NCBI GenBank assembly: GCA_002454045.1
Contig: DKID01000018.1
Span: forward strand, 1 to 50,397
Source: Nitrospina sp. UBA6727
Lineage (GTDB): Bacteria; Nitrospinota; Nitrospinia; Nitrospinales; VA-1
Length of the DNA: 50,397 bases
Direction of reading: 5' to 3'
Below are positions 24,942 to 33,208 of this stretch, piece by piece (within the stretch, counting starts at the first letter, position 1; each line of letters starts with the position of its first letter). Below the pieces are notes generated by a model that had not been told where the DNA came from, searched no databases, and worked only from the letters and a program-made list of their open reading frames with translations. The translations under genes were made by a program, and so were the position numbers.

Positions 24942-25460
24942 ATGAATCTAAGCGAAGGCGCGGCATCTTATCCCAGCACGAAACGCAATCGTCAACATTG
25001 TGATTCCTGCGGAACCCTCCTGTCCGCGCCGGGTTTTTTTTGCGTCCGGTGTGGTCCCCCCGAATCTCCAGAACCTGATCCGGAAAAGGGCTTGCGTCTT
25101 TCCCATGCTTGTCTGCGCATTGCTTTATTAGCGCTGGTCTTTATCGTCATCGCTGTATTCAAACTGGAGATCAATCCGCTACGCCTGTTTCATGATTCGG
25201 GCAGTGACGAAGTTTTCCGTCAAGTTGCAGAGGACGAAGATTATAAAATATTTTTCACGGTCAACGTAAGTTTTGCCAATTTGCGCGATGAACCCAACGC
25301 GAAGACAAGCACGATTTTATCTGTGCTGACCCGAGGCACTCAGGTTGAAATCTTGGCGAAGGAAGGAACGTGGTCAAGGATTCGCTCGAAACCGGGACCA
25401 AAAAAACTAAGCCGGACCGGGTGGCTGGCCAGCAGGTTTATCGATTCTGAAATCAAATGA
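24942..25460 (+). CDS. Zinc ribbon, membrane anchor and bacterial SH3 domain protein
   Basis: A 172-residue protein with three parts: an N-terminal zinc ribbon (CDSCG and CVRCG, two CxxC pairs near residues 20-37), one membrane helix (LRIALLALVFIVIAVFKL, about 60-78), and a C-terminal SH3b domain (NVSFANLRDEPNAKTS through GWLASRFID). The layout predicts a cytoplasmic ribbon and a periplasmic SH3 domain that may bind cell wall. The frame also opens at TTG 24924, overlapping the previous stop, but ATG 24942 is preferred. The last eight bases overlap the convergent thrH gene. Confidence 0.8.
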   Translation: MNLSEGAASYPSTKRNRQHCDSCGTLLSAPGFFCVRCGPPESPEPDPEKGLRLSHACLRIALLALVFIVIAVFKLEINPLRLFHDSGSDEVFRQVAEDEDYKIFFTVNVSFANLRDEPNAKTSTILSVLTRGTQVEILAKEGTWSRIRSKPGPKKLSRTGWLASRFIDSEIK

Positions 25461-26076
25461 TGTCGCCGTCCAGTTGTTTGTTGGCTGCAATGATCGCTGC
25501 TTTGAATTCCGCGTAGGTTCGGGTTACGGGAAACCGAGGGAACTCTTCCACGACATTTTCGGGAGCCTGGAATAAAATCCCGGCATCTGCTTCCTTGAGC
25601 ATTCCCGTGTCGTTATAGGAATCTCCGGCGGCGATCACTTTCAGGTTGAGTCCTTTCAACGCGGCCACTGCTTTGGTTTTTGCGTCGGGAATTCGCAAAC
25701 GGTAATCGGCGATTCGTCCCGCTTCGTCGATAACCAAGTCATTGCAAAACAGGGTGGGGTGGCCAAGTTGCGCCATCAATGGCCCGGCAAACTGGCTAAA
25801 TGTGTCAGACAGGATGATGACCTGAAAACTACTTTCTAACCAGGACAAAAATTCCTGCGCACCGGGGAGAGGGACGATGCCCGCGATGACTTCCTGAATG
25901 TCTGCGCATTTAAAATTATTTTCGTCGAGAATTTTGAGCCGTCCCCGCATCAACTCATCGTAATCGGGGACGTCCCGCGTGGTGAGCCGCAATTTTTCAA
26001 TTCCAGTTTTTTCGGCGAAGGCTACCCAGATTTCAGGAACCAAGACTCCTTCCAAATCCAAACAGGTGACCACCAT
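25453..26076 (-). CDS. thrH: ThrH: phosphoserine phosphatase / homoserine phosphotransferase
   Basis: A 207-residue HAD-superfamily enzyme. Known ThrH proteins dephosphorylate phosphoserine and can transfer the phosphate to homoserine, linking serine and threonine synthesis. HAD motif I is LDLEGVLVPEIW (nucleophile Asp with Glu two residues on, the ThrH variant). The IILSDTF segment is motif II, KTKAVAALKG supplies the motif III Lys, and AAGDSYNDTGML is motif IV. The overall sequence follows the Pseudomonas ThrH pattern closely. AAGGGA precedes the ATG. It lies 39 bases after murJ and probably shares its transcript. Confidence 0.9.
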   Translation of the reverse strand: MVVTCLDLEGVLVPEIWVAFAEKTGIEKLRLTTRDVPDYDELMRGRLKILDENNFKCADIQEVIAGIVPLPGAQEFLSWLESSFQVIILSDTFSQFAGPLMAQLGHPTLFCNDLVIDEAGRIADYRLRIPDAKTKAVAALKGLNLKVIAAGDSYNDTGMLKEADAGILFQAPENVVEEFPRFPVTRTYAEFKAAIIAANKQLDGDII

Positions 26077-26115
26077 CAGAAAGTTTCCCTTTATTTTATA
26101 GTTACAAAAATTATT

Positions 26116-27681
26116 TTAGACGTTTGTTAATTTTTTCTTTCGCAAATCCAAAAGGAAACGCCATTCTTCGTTGCGGGTGAAATGAGAGATGACGGCGTAT
26201 ACCAACATTCCAATCGATATGCAAGCGGTCAGAGAAAGTAGTCGGGTCGATAAAGGGTCGCCGACGTGGAAAAAACTTTCCCTCGCGAAAAAAGTAACGG
26301 CGCCCATGGCGATGGCCGCGGCGGACATTTTAAGAGTTGACTGCAATATTTTCTTTCCCCCCATCAAGCCCAACCGTTTTCTCAAATGGTAGATCAACAG
26401 CGTGACATTAAACAATGCCGCCAGGGAAGTGGCCAGCGCAAGTCCGCCGTGTTGCAAGGGGACCATCAAAATAAGATTTAAAACCATATTCAGAACCATG
26501 GAATAGATACCGATTTTCGCCGGGGTTTTGGTGTCCTGCAAAGAATAAAATGCCGGCGCGATAATCTTGATTCCCGAATAGGCGCAGAGGCCTACGGCAT
26601 AATAAAGAAGGGCGATGGCCGTGCCCTCGGTGGTGGACGCCGTGAACTCGCCCCGTTCCCACAACGTGTTGACGATGGGTTCGCGGAGAATGATTAGTCC
26701 TATCGTTGCGGGTATGGTGACAAAAAGAATGAGGCGGATGCTGAAACTCATTGTTTGTACCAACTCCTTGAGATTACCTTTTGCGGCTTGGCTGGACAGC
26801 GTCGGCAGGAGGGCTACTCCTAACGCGACCGCAAATACGCCGAGAGGTAGTTGGACTAATCGGTTGCCATAATATAAGTAAGAGATGGCTCCGCCTTGAA
26901 GGAAGGAAGCGAGCAGGGTATCGACCATAATGTTAACTTCATAAACGGCGATGCCTAACACAAGCGGTCCCATCAACTTCATAATTTTGACGACTTCTTG
27001 TTGTTTGAAGTCGAGTGTTTTTTGAAAGCGGAATCCTCTTTTCATAACGGCGGGAAGTTGAATCAATAATTGCATGGCGCCGCCCGCCAGAACACCAACG
27101 GCGAGTCCCATGATCGGTTCGTCCATGAGCGGAGCGATGATGAGGACCGACATAATCATCGTGGCGTTTTGCAAAATGGGGGCGGCGGCGGGAAGGGTAA
27201 AAACTTTCAGAGAATTTAAAATCCCCATACAAAAAGTTGCGAGCCCGATAAAAAAAAGGTAGGGAGCCATCCACCGCGTCAATCTCACCGTCAGTTCAAA
27301 TTTTCCGGGTTCATCCAAAAACCCCGGGGCAAAAACTGCCACCACGGCGGGTGAAAGTATCAGGATAAATAAGGATGCCAGGGACAACGCAATGAAAAGA
27401 ATGTTGAACAAGTTGGCGGTCATTCTCCACGCGGCGGGTGCGCCTTTCCGAGTTACCATGTCGGCAAACACGGGGATGAAAGCCGCCGTCCCCGCGCCTT
27501 CGCCCAAAATTCGCCGTTGCATATTAGGTATTCGGAAGGCGACGAAAAAAGCATCGGCGGAAGCCGAAGAACCAAACGCCATGGCGATGACCATGTCGCG
27601 CAGGAATCCAAAAACCCTGGAGACCAGCGTCACGCCACTCATCGCCCCCGCCGCTTTGCTTAAATTTTTATTGCTTTCCAT
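26116..27681 (-). CDS. murJ: MurJ lipid II flippase
   Basis: A 521-residue inner-membrane protein of the MOP/MVF superfamily that flips lipid II for peptidoglycan synthesis. It has 13-14 predicted membrane helices. The N-terminal SGVTLVSRVFGFLRDMVIA and the AFFVAFRIPNMQRRILGEGAGTAAF region are family hallmarks, with Arg residues in the central cavity. Later blocks SYLYYGNRLVQLPLGVFAVALG and FYSLQDTKTPAKIG also fit. The start is the ATG at 27681, without a strong ribosome-binding site. It is divergent from the unknown gene at 27852 and upstream of thrH. Confidence 0.96.
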   Translation of the reverse strand: MESNKNLSKAAGAMSGVTLVSRVFGFLRDMVIAMAFGSSASADAFFVAFRIPNMQRRILGEGAGTAAFIPVFADMVTRKGAPAAWRMTANLFNILFIALSLASLFILILSPAVVAVFAPGFLDEPGKFELTVRLTRWMAPYLFFIGLATFCMGILNSLKVFTLPAAAPILQNATMIMSVLIIAPLMDEPIMGLAVGVLAGGAMQLLIQLPAVMKRGFRFQKTLDFKQQEVVKIMKLMGPLVLGIAVYEVNIMVDTLLASFLQGGAISYLYYGNRLVQLPLGVFAVALGVALLPTLSSQAAKGNLKELVQTMSFSIRLILFVTIPATIGLIILREPIVNTLWERGEFTASTTEGTAIALLYYAVGLCAYSGIKIIAPAFYSLQDTKTPAKIGIYSMVLNMVLNLILMVPLQHGGLALATSLAALFNVTLLIYHLRKRLGLMGGKKILQSTLKMSAAAIAMGAVTFFARESFFHVGDPLSTRLLSLTACISIGMLVYAVISHFTRNEEWRFLLDLRKKKLTNV

Positions 27682-27806
27682 TTGGAGTTTTGGTTCGGGT
27701 GGGAATTAGTGAACGCATATTCACGCGGCTCGCTCGCGGCAGTATAACAAAGCGGGCGTTAATGGAGACAAAATATTTAGCGAAAATATCTCGCCAGTTG
27801 TAAGCG

Positions 27807-27815
27807 TGTTATAAT
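27807..27815 (+). promoter_or_regulatory. Candidate extended -10 promoter for the 27852 gene
   Basis: TGTTATAAT is a perfect extended -10 element (TGnTATAAT) 36 bases before the ATG at 27852. The -35 region is poor, as is usual for extended -10 promoters. It predicts a leader of about 30 bases. Confidence 0.5.
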
Positions 27816-27851
27816 TGCCGGCGACGAAAAATTTTATCATCAGAGAATGCT

Positions 27852-28445
27852 ATGCCAAGAATTAAGGTTAGGACGAAGGACCAGAAAGTTTATGAAAAGA
27901 TCGTTGCGGCTTACGAACAAACCGTCATCATCCAAAAACAGAAACAGTTGACATACGGGCATTGGGACTTCGCGGTTTTTGGTCAGACAGACAATAATGA
28001 AACGGTTCTTCGCGAAGGTTACGCTGAACAAGCGTCAATCAAAAGAGCCCCGATTTATATCGCTTCTTTGGCGCAACCGGGCCTCGCCAATGTCAACGGC
28101 ATATCTATCGAAGAGTTCATCGACGAAGATGTCCCGGAAAAATACAAGGGGTTGGAAATCATCCATGTCGATCCTTTGCGTCCACTCACGATTAAAAAAA
28201 AGAAAACTGTTCCCGGGTCCAGTCGGGCGTCGGATCAAATTTGCAAGGACTACGAGCATCTGAACATCGCGGTCATTCACTCACCTCATGAATCAGACTG
28301 GATGGTCGCGGTGATGAAGTATCTCAGCGAATGCGACCAAGTGTTTCCCGACCCGGTTCAGGAAGCCTTTTCCCGCCGGTCTGCTCTCCACGGAAATTTT
28401 TTGTCCATGGCAGACTCGAAGCCTTCTTCGGGTCAGTTGCATTGA
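27852..28445 (+). CDS. Soluble protein of unknown function
   Basis: A 197-residue protein, rich in charged residues and without a signal peptide or membrane helix. It begins MPRIKVRTKDQKVYEKIVAA. A central region has alternating strands (GHWDFAVFGQTDNNETVL; APIYIASLAQPG), then a Lys-rich linker (IKKKKTVPG) and a C-terminal helical part with HSPHESDWMVAVMKYL. I recognise no family. It follows an extended -10 promoter and is divergent from murJ, so it is probably transcribed alone or with the small peptide gene that follows. Confidence 0.7.
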   Translation: MPRIKVRTKDQKVYEKIVAAYEQTVIIQKQKQLTYGHWDFAVFGQTDNNETVLREGYAEQASIKRAPIYIASLAQPGLANVNGISIEEFIDEDVPEKYKGLEIIHVDPLRPLTIKKKKTVPGSSRASDQICKDYEHLNIAVIHSPHESDWMVAVMKYLSECDQVFPDPVQEAFSRRSALHGNFLSMADSKPSSGQLH

Positions 28446-28505
28446 GTCTGTTCCAACTACTTTGATGATACAATGCGCGCATAATTTTTTTTCGGGGGAA
28501 GTGGA

Positions 28506-28670
28506 GTGGACAATCTATTTTTGATTTTGGGCGCGGTGTTTTCTTTGGGGATGATAATTTTAATGATTAAGTACGCACAGTTCATTCACAACCAGCCCAA
28601 GATGGAAAAGGAACGCCGACAGAATATCGATGAAAAAAAATCCCCCGCCGAGCGACCAAACCTAAAATAA
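28506..28670 (+). CDS. 54-residue single-pass membrane peptide
   Basis: A short gene with GTG at 28506 and TAA at 28668-28670. It encodes a hydrophobic N-terminus (LFLILGAVFSLGMIILMI) followed by a charged, Lys/Glu-rich tail (KMEKERRQ). GGGGGAAG lies just upstream of the start. It is 60 bases after the unknown gene at 27852 and before the FAD-linked oxidase. The layout suggests a small inner-membrane protein with a cytosolic tail. The function is unknown. Confidence 0.6.
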   Translation: MDNLFLILGAVFSLGMIILMIKYAQFIHNQPKMEKERRQNIDEKKSPAERPNLK

Positions 28671-28760
28671 TTCCTGGTAACCATCGGGCCGATGCTTCCT
28701 TTTGGACCTGGCCTGGCGGCTTGATGGAGTACTCCCGCCGTTGTGGTTTGCGAAGTTCCA

Positions 28761-30179
28761 ATGATTAGAAAAACGGAATCTGAATTCATAGCACCCTATT
28801 TAAAAGATGCTTCCAATTTTTTAGGAGGACACGCTGAAGAAGTCGTCATCCCTGAAACTTCGGATGAGTTGGCCGACTTCCTGAAAAATGAAACTCGCCC
28901 GGTGACCATTGCTGGCGCGGGGACGGGGTTGACTGCCTCGCGTATTCCGTCTGGAGGTATTGTTATTTCATTGGAACGGTTAAATATAATTATGAAAGAG
29001 GAAGAGGGAAGAGTAAGAGTTGGCCCGGCGGTAACATTGAACGAACTGCAAAGTTTTTTAGTTCCGACAGGATGGTTTTATCCCCCTAATCCAACCGAGG
29101 CATGGGCATCATTGGGAGGCAACTTGGCAACCAATGCCTCCGGATCGCGGAGTTATAAATATGGGGTGACACGCGACTATGTCGAAGAAGTTGAATTGGT
29201 CTTGGTGGATGGCAGGAAAACTTTCCTCCAACGAGGATTAAAAATTACAGAGCCGCTCGCGTTTGAAGATGGTAGCAAAATTATTTTTCCGGAGATTGCG
29301 TATCAAAGTCCGGAATGCAAAAACGCAGCGGGGTATTTTGTTCGTCCAGGTATGGACTGGCTGGATTTGTTTATAGGGTCAGACGGCACACTTGGGATCT
29401 TCACAGAAATTGTTCTCCGTTTGATTCCCCGCCCAGATGATTTTGTGAGCGGCGTTTTATTTTTTGACGAGGAACGCTCGTGCTGGGAATTGGTCCCGAA
29501 AATTAAATCCTCGGATAGAAAAAAGATCGACCCCTGTTCCTTGGAATATTTTGACCGCAACGCTCTGAAAAAGTTAAAGAGCAAATACAAAAACATTCCC
29601 AATCATTCCGCGGCGGCGTTATTTTTCGAACAAGATGTCATTAAGATGAAAGATCGTGGTTTGGTGTTAGAGAATTGGTATAAATTTTTGCGCGAAGAAA
29701 ATATTATGCTTGATGATTCGTGGTTCGCGCAGGGACCAAAGGATGTGCGAATGTTTCACGATTTTCGGCATGATGTCCCGGCGATTATAAATGAAGAAAA
29801 TAGTCGTGTTGGAAGAGTTAAACTAGGCACGGATATGGCCGTCCCTGATAAATATTTTATGTCGATGATGCGGTTCTATAAGGAGACCATGGAGGCTAGC
29901 GACTTTGATTACGTCATGTTCGGGCACTTCGGGGACAATCATTTACACATAAACTTTCTGCCGGAAGAATCTCAAAGAGACGCGGCGCAAAAGCTCTGTG
30001 ATCAAATGGTAAGCCAGATTTTAGAATGGGGCGGAACGGTTTCCGCAGAGCATGGCATAGGAAAACTAAAGAAAAAGTACTTCGCCAAAATGGTTGGACC
30101 AAATGGCTTAAAAGATTTGAACAAGATTAAGCATTGCCTCAATCCAGAAAACAGGTTAGGCGCTGGGAATCTGTTGTGA
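28761..30179 (+). CDS. FAD-binding oxidoreductase (GlcD / D-lactate dehydrogenase type)
   Basis: A 472-residue flavoprotein of the PCMH (VAO-type) family that oxidises a 2-hydroxy acid. The FAD-binding half has VTIAGAGTGLTASRIPSGG and the pyrophosphate-contact segment PNPTEAWASLGGNLATNASG. The C-terminal half has the GHFGDNHLHINFLPEE histidine-containing motif and TVSAEHGIGKLKKKYF, typical of GlcD and D-lactate dehydrogenases. The GTG at 28743 would add six residues; the ATG at 28761 is preferred. No partner FeS subunit (GlcF) or transporter is adjacent, so the substrate stays open. Confidence 0.88.
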   Translation: MIRKTESEFIAPYLKDASNFLGGHAEEVVIPETSDELADFLKNETRPVTIAGAGTGLTASRIPSGGIVISLERLNIIMKEEEGRVRVGPAVTLNELQSFLVPTGWFYPPNPTEAWASLGGNLATNASGSRSYKYGVTRDYVEEVELVLVDGRKTFLQRGLKITEPLAFEDGSKIIFPEIAYQSPECKNAAGYFVRPGMDWLDLFIGSDGTLGIFTEIVLRLIPRPDDFVSGVLFFDEERSCWELVPKIKSSDRKKIDPCSLEYFDRNALKKLKSKYKNIPNHSAAALFFEQDVIKMKDRGLVLENWYKFLREENIMLDDSWFAQGPKDVRMFHDFRHDVPAIINEENSRVGRVKLGTDMAVPDKYFMSMMRFYKETMEASDFDYVMFGHFGDNHLHINFLPEESQRDAAQKLCDQMVSQILEWGGTVSAEHGIGKLKKKYFAKMVGPNGLKDLNKIKHCLNPENRLGAGNLL

Positions 30180-30202
30180 CGCTCATTTTAGAATCCTCGT
30201 TA

Positions 30203-30232
30203 TTGACAGCGCAAGGAGGGAAGGGGTAAACT
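30203..30232 (+). promoter_or_regulatory. Candidate promoter for the HNH gene
   Basis: A perfect TTGACA (30203-30208) and TAAACT (30227-30232, 4/6) are 18 bases apart in the 126-base gap after the FAD-linked oxidase, giving a leader of about 65 bases. Confidence 0.5.
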
Positions 30233-30305
30233 CCTGCGCATCGCCTTGGATAAAGCCTAGTCAAAGCAAATCAAATTATTCCAACTTTAAAGGGTTTGGA
30301 AAAAT

Positions 30306-30848
30306 ATGCTTGATGCGTTCAAAAGCCTGGTTTTGAATTACTCTTACGAACCGCTCCAGTTTTGTACAGCACGCCACGCCATAACCATGATTTTTGGTGG
30401 CAGGGCAGAGGAGTTGGATAGCGCAGGATATTTAGTCCGCACTCCCGTGACTAGTTTCGAGATTCCAACCGTGATACGTGTTTTGAAAATGGTTCGCCGA
30501 AACCGGAAGAAGGGATTAGCATTCAGCAAGAAAAATATTCTAAGAAGAGATAATTACACTTGCCAATATTGCGGAATTTCTAACCATCCCCTTACAGTAG
30601 ACCACGTGGTCCCCAAGTCTCGCGGAGGAAAAACTAACTGGACGAATGTCGTTGTCGCCTGCAAAACCTGTAATCTTAAAAAAGGTGACCGGACCCCTTT
30701 GGAAGTGAACATGAAATTGGTTTGTCTTCCCAGAAAACCCGACCATCAATTTGTTCCTTTTATCGTTCCATCCGGCCCAGATTCCCATGTTGAAATCTGG
30801 CAAAAATACCTACCGAACAAAATCCTAGCCAAATCTATGGCCTTTTAA
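30306..30848 (+). CDS. HNH endonuclease-domain protein
   Basis: A 180-residue protein. After a 75-residue N-terminal region (LVLNYSYEPLQFCTARHAIT is typical of a widespread housekeeping HNH family) comes a zinc-bound HNH domain: Cys86-x-x-Cys89, the VDHVVPKSRGG segment with His100, Asn near 111-114, and Cys119-x-x-Cys122-Asn. Proteins of this shape are common, usually solitary, and of unknown biological role. No restriction, toxin or phage genes are nearby, so an attack or defence function is not implied. It has its own promoter candidate and is followed by the HPr fusion gene after 89 bases. Confidence 0.88.
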   Translation: MLDAFKSLVLNYSYEPLQFCTARHAITMIFGGRAEELDSAGYLVRTPVTSFEIPTVIRVLKMVRRNRKKGLAFSKKNILRRDNYTCQYCGISNHPLTVDHVVPKSRGGKTNWTNVVVACKTCNLKKGDRTPLEVNMKLVCLPRKPDHQFVPFIVPSGPDSHVEIWQKYLPNKILAKSMAF

Positions 30849-30937
30849 CCCGCGTACTAATTAGGAGTATACTATTTGCTGGCATCGGTCTTCTGCCGGT
30901 GAATAGACCACAACTTTTCCTATAGGCGATAAAAAAG

Positions 30938-32248
30938 ATGGAAGCCAGATCCCTTATTCAGATTATTTCTGAAGATGAGTTTTTGCAGATAGTTCGGGCG
31001 CCTTCCAATCTATTTTTCAAAGTCAGCGCTTTATTTTGTGAAAAACTAAAAGACGGCAAGGAAATATCCCGGAAATTTTATTCCAGCATGGTCCAGGAAA
31101 CGGAATATCTGGAAAGCGTTTTGGACGAACACGGCGCCCGCGAAAATAAAACGTGGGCTTTTTTCTCAGAGTACGTAGCGTGCGTACGCAATCTTTCTAT
31201 CGCCGCGTTTTACATCAAACATATTTTAGACCGATACCCTTACTATAACCTTGGAGAATCTGAAGAGAATGCTCAGATTTTTCATGACAACGCTTACAAT
31301 GCTCTGGATTTTCTGAACGCTTCCATACAAGGTTTAAGAGATGAGATTGTGAAGACGGGACGATTGAACGGCTTGGAAATTTCCGCGGAGCCATTTTCAG
31401 TAGACGAATTTTCCGAAGTCAAATCGAATAAGCATCTGCCGCGAACTGTTTTGGGAGACGAAATCAAAGGGGAACAGGAACGGGTAATAGAGCTTTGCCA
31501 AAAGTACCAGAAAGTCGCGAAGATGGTCAAAGATATGGAGTTTAAAGGAAGCGATGATCCCGACGCGTTCGACTATATTATCCCGTCAAAACTGGATGAA
31601 AAGCGGGCGCGAATGTTCAAAGAAATGATCCATAGCGTTCAGTCGGAATACGACACGTATGTTAAGAATACCCAGTTAGAGCAGGCTCAAGCGGATTTAA
31701 AAAATATGAGAGGATATATTTCCATGCCCCTCCACCTTTTTGAGGTGGTCCTCTGGCTGGCTCATTTTTATGAGCGCCACGAAGATAATATTCGCCACGG
31801 GGAGTGTAAGCAACAAATCGCTAGATTGGTAAATAAGGAAGTTTTGCTGAAGCAAATTTTTAATTTCGGTTTTCATTACAGCAAATATTATCTTCAAGAA
31901 GGCAATAAGTTAGTTAAGAAAATTTTGGCGGGATTTGTGGAAATCGTGACGACGGAAGTCCCTATCCCGCAACCTTTAGGATTTCATGCCAGGCCATCGA
32001 CGTTTATTTCCTTAATCGCCCGCCATCACGAAGGAGAATTACACATGATTATTGATGAGGAAAAGTTTAGCGCCAAATCAGTCATGAGCCTTCTGCGAGC
32101 AGGAGGCATCCTTGCTGATAGAGGTTATCAAAAGGTTGTTATGAAGGGGTCCCGGCAAGCTATTGCTGATGTCAAAATTCTAGCGGAGAATAATTATTGC
32201 GAAGAAGGAGAGTTCCCCGGTCAGCTGAACTACCTGCGTCCAGACTAA
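30938..32248 (+). CDS. Large protein with a C-terminal HPr-like phosphocarrier domain
   Basis: A 436-residue protein. Residues 1-335 are mainly helical and match no family I recognise. Residues 336-425 form an HPr-like domain: the phosphohistidine site PLGFHARPSTF with His350, and SAKSVMSLLRAGG, which corresponds to the Ser46 region of HPr (Ser381 here). GIL and the IADVKILAE helix follow. HPr normally carries phosphate in the sugar PTS or regulates metabolism; the long N-terminal part suggests a regulator or a specialised substrate. No enzyme I or PTS permease lies in the window. The start is the ATG at 30938. Confidence 0.8.
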   Translation: MEARSLIQIISEDEFLQIVRAPSNLFFKVSALFCEKLKDGKEISRKFYSSMVQETEYLESVLDEHGARENKTWAFFSEYVACVRNLSIAAFYIKHILDRYPYYNLGESEENAQIFHDNAYNALDFLNASIQGLRDEIVKTGRLNGLEISAEPFSVDEFSEVKSNKHLPRTVLGDEIKGEQERVIELCQKYQKVAKMVKDMEFKGSDDPDAFDYIIPSKLDEKRARMFKEMIHSVQSEYDTYVKNTQLEQAQADLKNMRGYISMPLHLFEVVLWLAHFYERHEDNIRHGECKQQIARLVNKEVLLKQIFNFGFHYSKYYLQEGNKLVKKILAGFVEIVTTEVPIPQPLGFHARPSTFISLIARHHEGELHMIIDEEKFSAKSVMSLLRAGGILADRGYQKVVMKGSRQAIADVKILAENNYCEEGEFPGQLNYLRPD

Positions 32249-32249
32249 G

Positions 32250-32513
32250 GTGGCGATTGAATTTGCCATGAACTTTGCCATGAACGTTGAAAATAAATCC
32301 ATATTGTTGTTGATGAAAACGGTCAAGAGAAGCGTACGCCGTAAGGATGAAAATCCGGGACTGTGGGACACTTTATCATTCGGGATGTTGACGCCGAAGG
32401 AATCCTACGAAGCATGTGCGCATCGCGAACTTGCGGAAGAACCGAACTTAAAGGGCGCTTTGGAAACCGCCGCAAAAATTTCATCCCGTCAAGAAACCTA
32501 TGACCCCTTTTGA
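32250..32513 (+). pseudogene. Truncated Nudix hydrolase
   Basis: An 87-residue frame with a near-perfect Nudix box: Gly45, Glu51, Arg59-Glu60, Glu63-Glu64 in GMLTPKESYEACAHREL, spacing exactly GX5EX7REUXEE. Only the glycine after the last Glu is missing. The preceding ENPGLWDTLSFG is the usual strand before the box. A functional Nudix domain needs about 130-150 residues; this one stops after SSRQETYDPF, inside the next strand, and its last 14 bases overlap cvpA. It therefore looks like a gene cut off by the cvpA junction. The true start could be GTG 32250 or the ATGs at 32268 and 32280. Confidence 0.7.
32262..32285 (+). repeat. 12-bp tandem duplication at the start of the Nudix remnant
   Basis: TTTGCCATGAAC occurs twice back to back (32262-32273 and 32274-32285). 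The repeat contains an ATG and duplicates four codons, giving two alternative start codons. It looks like a slippage event. Confidence 0.75.
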
Positions 32514-33168
32514 CATTTTCGTTTTAGTTGTACTTGGTCTTTGCCTGTTCTTCTCTCTGATAAAAGGATTCGTGCGGGAGATTTTTTCTCTCTTAGCCTA
32601 CGTGGGCGGGTACCTAATGGCCGTCAAATATCAGAGCACATTTGCCCAGTTTTTGATGGCAAGTATTCCCAGCAAACCTCTAGCTAAACTAATAGCCTTT
32701 GTGTCAATTTACATAATGGTCGCGATTATCATCTCCCTGATGGGCAAGGCTGCCAAGGCAATGCTTTGGTCTGGCACAGACCTCTCGATGTTCGACAGGA
32801 TATTAGGCGGCGTCGTGGGATTGGCGAAAGGCGTGGCTATTCTAGTTGCCGTTATGTTCCCGCTACAGTTTTTTCCCGACTTGGCTAAAAAACTTACACA
32901 AGATTCTTACGCCGCTCCCCATTTAGCAAAGGTGTTAGATTTTGTGAATAAGACTCCGGGCACCTTGAACATCAGAAAAAACCTTTCTAATTTTAATATG
33001 GATGCCGCCAAAGAAAAACTTGAAGAGTTGAAGGATTTAAAAAATGTTCCAGACACATTTGACGATTTGAAAAAAAACCTGCTGGGCAACGACAAACCAC
33101 AAGACCGGTATTCCGAAGAAGATACGGAAAAATTGCAGGAGATTTTAAAATCTGTTGATAAAAATTAA
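32500..33168 (+). CDS. CvpA-family membrane protein
   Basis: A 222-residue inner-membrane protein of the CvpA (colicin V production) family. Four membrane helices are visible in the first 130 residues, with the family segment FSLIKGFVREIFSLLAYVGGYL near the start and MFDRILGGVVGLAKG before the fourth helix. The C-terminal 90 residues are a charged, helical cytosolic tail (FNMDAAKEKLEELKDLKN). CvpA proteins are linked to envelope integrity and purine-operon context. The start ATG overlaps the end of the Nudix remnant. Confidence 0.85.
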   Translation: MTPFDIFVLVVLGLCLFFSLIKGFVREIFSLLAYVGGYLMAVKYQSTFAQFLMASIPSKPLAKLIAFVSIYIMVAIIISLMGKAAKAMLWSGTDLSMFDRILGGVVGLAKGVAILVAVMFPLQFFPDLAKKLTQDSYAAPHLAKVLDFVNKTPGTLNIRKNLSNFNMDAAKEKLEELKDLKNVPDTFDDLKKNLLGNDKPQDRYSEEDTEKLQEILKSVDKN

Positions 33169-33208
33169 TATTCTTATAATAAATGAAATTGAGATTTAAC
33201 AAACAGGA

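Noticed and set aside
30306..30848. The HNH protein as part of a restriction or defence system.
   Set aside because: No methyltransferase, helicase or toxin-like gene lies nearby. Its N-terminus matches a widespread solitary HNH family.
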